Assembly: GCA_913063005.1 (NCBI GenBank)
Contig: CAJXZI010000046.1
Span: forward strand, 1 to 11,048
Reading direction: 5' to 3'
Source: an uncultured Halieaceae bacterium
Lineage (GTDB): Bacteria; Pseudomonadota; Gammaproteobacteria; Pseudomonadales; Halieaceae
DNA: 11,048 nucleotides
Shown here piece after piece: positions 6,559-11,048 of the stretch. The position numbers were made by a program, and so were the translations under genes. How positions within the stretch are numbered: the first letter of the stretch is position 1; each line of letters begins with the position of its first letter. The notes under the pieces were generated by a model. It did not search any database and was not told the origin of the DNA. It saw only the letters and a program-made list of their open reading frames with translations.

Positions 6559-7153
6559 CGCCGACACCTCGGAAGACGCTAGTCCCGATAACGGTCTTGT
6601 CGATGCGATCAACCAGGTGTTTGCGCTTTTTCGTCTCAACTACCACAACCAATATTACGCTGCTTGGTCAGATGCGCAGCAGCTTGGCCAGGTGAAGCGG
6701 CTGTGGCTGGAAGCACTGGGACATTTTTCCAGCGATTTAATTCTTATGGGTGCACGACGTGCGATCGAGGGTAGCGATTACCTTCCCACCCTGAACCGGA
6801 TGCTCGCAAGTTGCTCTGAAGCGCTCGGAGAACTCGGTCTACCGACTGCGAACGCGGCTTACGAGGAAGCGTGTCTCGCGCCCAGTCCCAAGGCAGACGC
6901 CGCTTGGACTCACCCCATTGCTTATCTCGCCGGGCGAGACACTGGTTGGTACTTGCTTGCGAACCATACTCGCAATGAGGCCTGGCCCGCATTTCAGGTG
7001 CACTATAACCAGTGGCTCAGGCGAGCGCTTTCAGGAGAGACCTTAGTGATTCCCGAGCGCAAAGCTATCGATGCGCCTCGCGAGGAAGATGTAATGTCAA
7101 ACGACCAGAGGAAAGCGGCGCTATCTGCGCTGAAAGAACAGCTGGGCTTCTAG
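6461..7153 (+). CDS. Lambda P-like putative replicative helicase loader (DopE candidate)
   Basis: A 230-residue protein with a polar N-terminal tail (about 1-44, rich in Ala, Thr, Ser and Asp) and a helical core resembling the phage lambda replication protein P family. The core runs from VDAINQVFALFRLNYHNQYY through W69, VKRLWLEALGHF and MGARRAIEGSDYLPTLNRML, then HPIAYLAGRDTGWYLL and WPAFQVHYNQWL. Lambda P binds DnaB and loads it on DNA; a cellular counterpart called DopE has been proposed in bacteria lacking DnaC and DciA. That role is inferred here from similarity by eye and from dnaB lying tail-to-tail 370 bases away. The GTG start at 6461 is strongly supported by AGGAG (6449-6453) seven bases upstream. 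The gene overlaps its upstream partner by 98 bases in another frame. There is no Walker A, so it is not a DnaC-type AAA+ loader. Confidence 0.78.
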   Translation: MADQHQAGALAQQIARKTAASPTTSATPAGQANADTSEDASPDNGLVDAINQVFALFRLNYHNQYYAAWSDAQQLGQVKRLWLEALGHFSSDLILMGARRAIEGSDYLPTLNRMLASCSEALGELGLPTANAAYEEACLAPSPKADAAWTHPIAYLAGRDTGWYLLANHTRNEAWPAFQVHYNQWLRRALSGETLVIPERKAIDAPREEDVMSNDQRKAALSALKEQLGF

Positions 7154-7183
7154 GATAGTTGGCTAAAGCGATAGCTCTGTAAT

Positions 7184-7543
7184 TTAAAAGCCTTGGTCAG
7201 CCATATACCTCTCTAACGACAGGCGTTGGGCGTCCAATGCTTTGATCAGTCCTGGCGCTTTCTCTAGCTCACCTGCCGCCATCGCGAATTGCAATAACTT
7301 AGCGATCTCAGAGAGTTGGGCGGCTTGCGCATTACCGCAAGTCCCTTTGAGGCGATGTGCCAAAGCGCGTATCGGTTCTGCATCTTGCTCACTCTGAAGC
7401 GTCTTAAGTTGTTCAATGTCGCCCAGGATTTCAGCACGAAACTTCTGCAGGATCATTTTCACAAGACTGTCGTCACCACCGAGCATCACGCGCAACGCAT
7501 CGAGATCAATGGGTGGAGCGTCGCTAGGCGCCGTAGTGCTCAT
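7184..7543 (-). CDS. HPt-domain phosphotransfer protein (orphan)
   Basis: A 119-residue protein made almost entirely of one histidine phosphotransfer (HPt) domain. The signature ALAHRLKGTCGN puts the phosphoryl-accepting histidine at residue 63, with the conserved Lys and Gly that follow it. The surrounding sequence reads as the expected helical bundle (DLDALRVMLGGDDSLVKMILQKF before, AAQLSEIAKLLQFA after). HPt proteins relay phosphoryl groups between hybrid histidine kinases and response regulators in the cytoplasm; no kinase or regulator is in this window, so its partners are unknown. The ATG at 7543 lies 20 bases inside the end of dnaB, so it is probably the last gene of the rpsF-dnaB transcript. 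The ribosome site is weak (GAGA). It converges with the lambda P-like gene, 30 bases apart. Confidence 0.88.
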   Translation of the reverse strand: MSTTAPSDAPPIDLDALRVMLGGDDSLVKMILQKFRAEILGDIEQLKTLQSEQDAEPIRALAHRLKGTCGNAQAAQLSEIAKLLQFAMAAGELEKAPGLIKALDAQRLSLERYMADQGF

Positions 7544-8906
7544 AATCGTTTCTCGCTAAATTTTCGAATCGTGTGAACTGCCCTTGGAAGGATAAACGGC
7601 AGGTGCCGATAGGACCATTACGTTGCTTGCCGATAATAATCTCAGCCACGCCCTTGTCAGGCGAGTCTTCGTTATACACCTCGTCTCGGTAGATGAACAT
7701 AATGACGTCCGCATCCTGCTCAATCGCGCCCGATTCACGAAGATCTGAGTTTACCGGCCGCTTATTCGGTCGTTGCTCAAGCGAGCGATTAAGCTGGGAA
7801 AGGGCGACAACCGGGCATTTAAATTCTTTTGCAATGGCTTTCAAGCTTCGGGATATCTCAGAAATCTCCGCGGTTCGGCCTTCGTTAGAACCTGCCACCC
7901 GCATCAGCTGCAAATAGTCGACCATGATCATGCCAAGATCACCCTGCTCTCGAACCAATTTGCGAACACGTGATCGAAGTTCCGTAGGCGTTAGCGCAGG
8001 TGTGTCGTCGATGAATACCTGTGTGCCTTTTAGTTTTTCGGTTGCGCTAGCGAGCTTCGGCCAATCGTCTTGCTCAAGCTTACCCGTTCGCACACGCCCC
8101 TGGTCAATCCGGCCCAAGGACGACAGCATACGTATGACCAACTGCTCTGCGGGCATCTCCATCGAGAAAACCATCAGCGGGCGGTCGCTTGCCAACGCCG
8201 CATTCTCAATAAGATTCATCGCAAACGAGGTTTTACCCATCGACGGGCGGCCTGCAACAATGACGAGATCCGAAGGCTGCAAACCGGACGTCATTCGATC
8301 TAAATCTATAAAGCCGGTGGTTAATCCGGTGATATCACCGCCTGTGTTGTAAAGCTCCTCAATGCGATCAATAGCGCCTTTGAGGAGCCCTTCCATGCCC
8401 TGCGGACCACCCGCCTTCTGGCCACTTTCAGAAATTTGCATGATGAGACGCTCGGCTTCGTCTACCAGCTCCTCTGAACTGCGACCCTCAGGGTTAAAAC
8501 CTGAGGAGGCGATATCTTGAGCCGCATTGATAAGCTGGCGGAGGACAGAACGCTCGCGTACCGCGTTGGCATAGGCACGGACATTGGACGCTGTGGGGGT
8601 TTGCTCAGCGAGTTCGGCGAGGTAGGTGTGGCCACCGGCGGCATCAAGCTCACCGGTCGCAAGCAGTCGATCTGAAACCGTGACCACGTCAACCGGCTCA
8701 CCGCGATCAACAAGTAATGCAATTTGACGGAAGATCGCCCGGTGCTCAGGGCGATAGAAATCTGCGGCTGCGACGACCTCGGCAACGCCGTCCCAGCTAT
8801 CTGAAGAGATGAGTAGAGCGCCAATGACGGAGCGCTCTGCCTCAATAGACTGCGGCTGCAGTTTTAGCTTGGCAACATCCCAATCGGGATTTGATGCTGT
8901 CTCCAT
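7524..8906 (-). CDS. dnaB: Replicative DNA helicase DnaB
   Basis: A 460-residue hexameric helicase that unwinds DNA ahead of the replication fork and recruits primase; length is typical. The N-terminal domain (about 20-125, starting QSIEAERSVIGALL) is the DnaG/loader-interacting collar. A linker follows, then the RecA-like domain beginning GLTTGFIDLDRMTSGLQ. Walker A is GRPSMGKTS (219-227) and Walker B MIMVDYLQL (326-334). Near the C-terminus are DLRESGAIEQDADVIMFIYRDE and IIIGKQRNGPIG, the usual helicase motifs. No intein is present. The ATG at 8906 is preceded by a purine-rich AAAGAG. The upstream neighbour is rplI, across 96 bases that include a perfect palindrome; the downstream HPt gene overlaps the stop. 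Its position beside a putative phage-type loader pair suggests a functional link. Confidence 0.97.
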   Translation of the reverse strand: METASNPDWDVAKLKLQPQSIEAERSVIGALLISSDSWDGVAEVVAAADFYRPEHRAIFRQIALLVDRGEPVDVVTVSDRLLATGELDAAGGHTYLAELAEQTPTASNVRAYANAVRERSVLRQLINAAQDIASSGFNPEGRSSEELVDEAERLIMQISESGQKAGGPQGMEGLLKGAIDRIEELYNTGGDITGLTTGFIDLDRMTSGLQPSDLVIVAGRPSMGKTSFAMNLIENAALASDRPLMVFSMEMPAEQLVIRMLSSLGRIDQGRVRTGKLEQDDWPKLASATEKLKGTQVFIDDTPALTPTELRSRVRKLVREQGDLGMIMVDYLQLMRVAGSNEGRTAEISEISRSLKAIAKEFKCPVVALSQLNRSLEQRPNKRPVNSDLRESGAIEQDADVIMFIYRDEVYNEDSPDKGVAEIIIGKQRNGPIGTCRLSFQGQFTRFENLARNDYEHYGA

Positions 8907-8967
8907 ATCAACTCTTTACCGATGATAGCGTGTTGATCTTACCGAGCCTGCCCCGGTGGTACAGCAT

Positions 8968-8988
8968 GCCACAGTTCAGAACTGTGGC
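8968..8988. promoter_or_regulatory. Perfect palindrome between rplI and dnaB
   Basis: Nine-base arms (GCCACAGTT / AACTGTGGC) flank a three-base centre (CAG), giving a very stable 21-base hairpin 14 bases past the rplI stop. Neither strand has a T-run after the stem, so it is a poor intrinsic terminator. It may be an RNA processing or stability hairpin, an attenuator lowering dnaB expression relative to ribosomal proteins, or a protein-binding site. The symmetry is certain; the role is not. Confidence 0.7.
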
Positions 8989-9002
8989 GTAAGAGACATT
9001 CG

Positions 9003-9452
9003 TTACTCGGCAACGATTGCAATGTTAGCCGTCGTAGCGACTTCAGCGTGAAGCTGGATCATGATCTCGTACTCACCGAGCTCACGAATCGCGCCATCCG
9101 GGAGGCGTACTTCGGCCTTATCGGTCTCGCAACCTGCGGCTGTTAGTGCCTCAGCAATATCACGCGTACCGACTGAACCAAAGAGCTTGCCCTCTTCACC
9201 CGCGGTTGCAGCGATTTGGACTTGCTCCAAAGCCTGGATGCCCTCTGCACGCTTCTGTGCCGCATCAAGCGTTGCAGCAGCGGCGGCTTCGAGCTCCGCA
9301 CGACGTGCCTCAAACTTTTCAACATTCTCAGGCGTGGCAGGTACTGCTTTTCCCTGCGGGATAAGGAAGTTACGGCCATAGCCTGGCTTCACATCAACAC
9401 GGTCACCCAGTCCACCCAAGCTACCTACGTTATCGAGCAGAATTACTTCCAT
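9003..9452 (-). CDS. rplI: 50S ribosomal protein L9
   Basis: A 149-residue L9, the same length as in E. coli. L9 binds 23S rRNA at the base of the L1 stalk and helps maintain reading frame. The N-terminal domain MEVILLDNVGSLGGLGDRVDVKPGYGRNFLIP is diagnostic. A long helix rich in Ala and Glu (about 42-75) links it to the C-terminal domain, where GEEGKLFGSVGTRDIAEAL is typical. The ATG at 9452 has a clear GAGGG ribosome site eight bases upstream. It lies 48 bases downstream of the membrane-protein gene in the rpsF-dnaB cluster. Confidence 0.98.
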   Translation of the reverse strand: MEVILLDNVGSLGGLGDRVDVKPGYGRNFLIPQGKAVPATPENVEKFEARRAELEAAAAATLDAAQKRAEGIQALEQVQIAATAGEEGKLFGSVGTRDIAEALTAAGCETDKAEVRLPDGAIRELGEYEIMIQLHAEVATTANIAIVAE

Positions 9453-9500
9453 CGTTTTTTCCCTCTACTTTGAGCACGCAGTGCCCAACCTTTTCTAAAC

Positions 9501-10358
9501 TCATTTCGATCTTGCTCGACGCCCCAAATCAAGGAAGGCGTCCAGCAAAACCGCTAGTAACACGCCGACTTTCAATCCATCGACGATAATCCAAAGCGCA
9601 TAACCGACAGTCAAAACCGCTCCACCTAGCTGTTGGCGCTTTGCAATGTGATGAAACAATGCAAAACCCGCCAGGGTCACGGGTATTCCCGCCAGCGCAG
9701 ACCAAGCTGCCACCTCGCCGCCATTCAGAGCTCCCAGCATTGCCAAAAGCACCAAAAGGGCAGTTAAAACACTGGGCAATTTAAACGCCCGAAACTCTTC
9801 TCCAAATGCACCCGGTTTGAAGAGCACTGCCTGCCAATACCGTCCTAGTAACAAACTCAAGGACGCCATAAGCGCATTTCCGGTTGCCATCAAACCCGCA
9901 ACCTGAGTTACCGTGGGCCTTAATGCACTTAGCGACTCGCCCGATTCGGGCGACTCTGCCTGAAGCGCTGCGATAAACGTATCCAGCATCGCCAACATCG
10001 CCTCCAGAAAGGCTGAGTTGAACGTCAGTAGCAAAACACCACCAACGGCCGAGACTGGAACAATTGCTAATAATGCGAGCGACAGACTTAAGGTCTGCGC
10101 GAGCACCAACGCACCCACAAATACGGACAACAACAAAAAGCCGGTTCCGTAATCTCCGCTCACCCAACCCAATAAAAGAGCAGGCAACAGAGACCATAAA
10201 GCTACCCAAGTCCCATCGCGCGATCCTTGTGCCATGGTGACCAGAGCTATTGCCGCAGCACTTATTGGTGCAGCGACTACAAGCACTGAGCCGAGAACGG
10301 CTACCGCCAGCGCTTGCCAGCGGCCACGCATGATAAATTCAGCGAGGCCGCGCATCAC
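9501..10358 (-). CDS. Polytopic membrane protein of the rpsR-rplI interval (YybS/DUF2232-like)
   Basis: A 285-residue integral membrane protein. Hydrophobic stretches suggest about eight membrane segments (roughly 15-35, 50-66, 70-88, 92-115, 152-172, 195-211, 217-236 and 243-275). A polar loop lies around 133-150, and a conserved-looking amphipathic segment LGRYWQAVLFKPGAFGEEF lies at 171-189. The C-terminus is basic (GRRARSK). Gammaproteobacteria such as Pseudomonas carry a membrane protein of similar size between rpsR and rplI, and Gram-positive YybS occupies a comparable neighbourhood. Function is unknown, and the family assignment is inferred from size, topology and position. The ATG at 10358 is followed directly by a second ATG; it starts four bases after the rpsR stop, with only a weak ribosome site (AAGACAG), so coupling to rpsR is likely. 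Confidence 0.85.
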   Translation of the reverse strand: MMRGLAEFIMRGRWQALAVAVLGSVLVVAAPISAAAIALVTMAQGSRDGTWVALWSLLPALLLGWVSGDYGTGFLLLSVFVGALVLAQTLSLSLALLAIVPVSAVGGVLLLTFNSAFLEAMLAMLDTFIAALQAESPESGESLSALRPTVTQVAGLMATGNALMASLSLLLGRYWQAVLFKPGAFGEEFRAFKLPSVLTALLVLLAMLGALNGGEVAAWSALAGIPVTLAGFALFHHIAKRQQLGGAVLTVGYALWIIVDGLKVGVLLAVLLDAFLDLGRRARSK

Positions 10359-10362
10359 TGTC

Positions 10363-10590
10363 TTACTGGTGAGAATCCGTGTAAGGCAGTAACGCTAGGT
10401 AGCGAGCGCGCTTGATAGCTGTCGCCAACTGACGCTGATACTTTGCTTTAGTGCCTGTGATACGGCTCGGTACGATCTTTCCAGTCTCAGTAACGTACTG
10501 CTTGAGAACTTCCAAATCTTTATAGTCGATTTCCTGAACACCTTCGGCGGTAAAACGACAGAACTTTCTACGTCGAAAAAAACGTGACAT
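10363..10590 (-). CDS. rpsR: 30S ribosomal protein S18
   Basis: A 75-residue S18, of normal length. S18 binds 16S rRNA together with S6 at the platform of the small subunit. The sequence RRRKFCRFTAEGVQEIDYKDLEVLKQYV and then IVPSRITGTKAKYQRQLATAIKRARYLALLPY is highly conserved in the family. The N-terminal basic run FFRRRKFC is typical of gammaproteobacteria. The ATG at 10590 is three bases after the rpsF stop, and its ribosome site (AGGAG) lies within the last codons of rpsF. This supports coupled synthesis of S6 and S18, which form a heterodimer on the ribosome. Confidence 0.98.
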   Translation of the reverse strand: MSRFFRRRKFCRFTAEGVQEIDYKDLEVLKQYVTETGKIVPSRITGTKAKYQRQLATAIKRARYLALLPYTDSHQ

Positions 10591-10593
10591 CGA

Positions 10594-11048
10594 TTACTTC
10601 TCCTCTGCCTTGTCAGTTTCGGCAGGCGCTTCTTCAGTCGCCTCACCTGAAGCTGACTCGTCAGCTGCTGCGGCTTCGGCAGCTTTCGCCTCCGCTGACT
10701 GACGCTCTTGATAACGTGACTTACGCTCACGATCCTCTTTCTCGGACTTCATGATCAGCGACTCTTCAGTCACTGCTTCGTCCCGACGAATAACGAGGTT
10801 GCGGATAACCGCGTCGTTGTAGCGGAAGGTAGTTGTCAGCTCTTCCATAGCCTCATTGCTGGCCTCAACGTTCATCAAGACATAGTGTGCCTTGTGAATC
10901 TTGTTGATGTGGTAAGCAAGCTGACGACGACCCCAATCTTCGAGGCGGTGAACTTGTCCGCCATCCTTGGTGATCACATTGGTGTACCGCTCGATCATGC
11001 CCGGTACTTGTTCCGACTGGTCCGGATGGACCATAAAGACGATTTCGT
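10594..11048 (-). CDS. rpsF: 30S ribosomal protein S6 (5' end just outside window)
   Basis: Ribosomal protein S6, the partner of S18 and the substrate of RimK. The frame is open to the right edge of the window, where codons for E-I-V-F precede the internal Met at 11034. The family begins MRHYEIVFMVHPDQSEQV, so only about three or four codons are missing and the ATG at 11034 is not the start. The globular domain ends around IRRDEAVTEES. A long charged tail of about 50 residues follows, rich in Ala and Glu (AEAKAAEAAAADESASGEA, then TDKAEEK). The total would be about 154 residues, longer than the E. coli protein (about 131-135). The acidic tail is where RimK adds glutamates. Unusually, the last residue here is Lys rather than Glu. 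Confidence 0.97.
   Translation of the reverse strand, partial: EIVFMVHPDQSEQVPGMIERYTNVITKDGGQVHRLEDWGRRQLAYHINKIHKAHYVLMNVEASNEAMEELTTTFRYNDAVIRNLVIRRDEAVTEESLIMKSEKEDRERKSRYQERQSAEAKAAEAAAADESASGEATEEAPAETDKAEEK

Noticed and set aside
5530..7153. A prophage remnant
   Set aside because: Although the two proteins resemble phage replication proteins, no integrase, repressor, structural gene, att repeat or tRNA edge is visible, and both flanks are intact housekeeping genes.
7924..8352. A 142-codon plus-strand frame antisense to dnaB
   Set aside because: It lies wholly within the conserved dnaB coding sequence and its Ser/Pro/Arg-rich product is a mirror of dnaB codon use.
9061..9381. A 106-codon plus-strand frame antisense to rplI
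   Set aside because: It is a Ser/Ala-rich shadow of the Ala/Glu codons of L9, with no independent support.
9781..10209. A 142-codon minus-strand frame inside the membrane-protein gene
   Set aside because: It is an alternate frame of a hydrophobic protein gene with irregular Cys/Gly-rich composition; the 285-residue frame fits the known syntenic position and membrane topology.
10594..11034. rpsF starting at the ATG at 11034
   Set aside because: Codons for E-I-V-F continue upstream to the window edge and match the conserved S6 N-terminus, so that Met is internal and the true start is just outside.

Overview
The window looks like a chromosomal segment of a marine-type gammaproteobacterium of moderate GC. 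Three things suggest the Cellvibrionales and relatives (Halieaceae/OM60-, SAR92-like lineages). The ribosomal/helicase cluster has the Pseudomonas-like order rpsF-rpsR-membrane protein-rplI-dnaB. A rimB-rimK pair is present. Next to dnaB lies a two-gene module resembling phage lambda O/P or DnaT-type replication proteins, of the kind proposed to have replaced DnaC/DciA helicase loaders in some of these bacteria. The taxonomic placement is inference from gene content, not from a phylogeny.

Layout, left to right. (1) Positions 1-1710, plus strand: the 3' end of a UDP-glucose 6-dehydrogenase gene, then rimB (retropepsin-like protease) and rimK (ribosomal protein S6 glutamate ligase). Both junctions are 4-base stop/start overlaps (TTGA, ATGA). 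(2) Positions 1711-2116: an intergenic region holding a probable 27-residue single-span membrane protein gene on the minus strand and the leader of ettA. (3) Positions 2117-3805: ettA, an ABC-F translation factor, followed by a hairpin terminator and, directly after it, a perfect heptanucleotide tandem repeat. (4) Positions 4088-5455, minus strand: radA. (5) Positions 5530-7153, plus strand and divergent from radA: a 342-residue protein with an N-terminal winged-helix-like region and three DnaT-like repeats, overlapping by 98 bases a 230-residue lambda P-like putative helicase loader. (6) Positions 7184-11048, minus strand: a compact operon read from the right edge as rpsF (start just outside the window), rpsR, a polytopic membrane protein, rplI, dnaB, and an orphan Hpt-domain protein overlapping the dnaB stop.

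Two functional themes stand out. The first is ribosome modification and translation control: RimK and its partner protease RimB are in the same window as their substrate S6, along with the translational throttle EttA, S18 and L9. The second is replication and repair: the DnaB helicase lies tail-to-tail with a putative domesticated phage helicase-loading pair (candidates for the dopC/dopE genes described in the literature), and RadA lies on the other side of that pair. The helicase-loader module and the HPt protein appended to the dnaB operon are the parts most worth following up.
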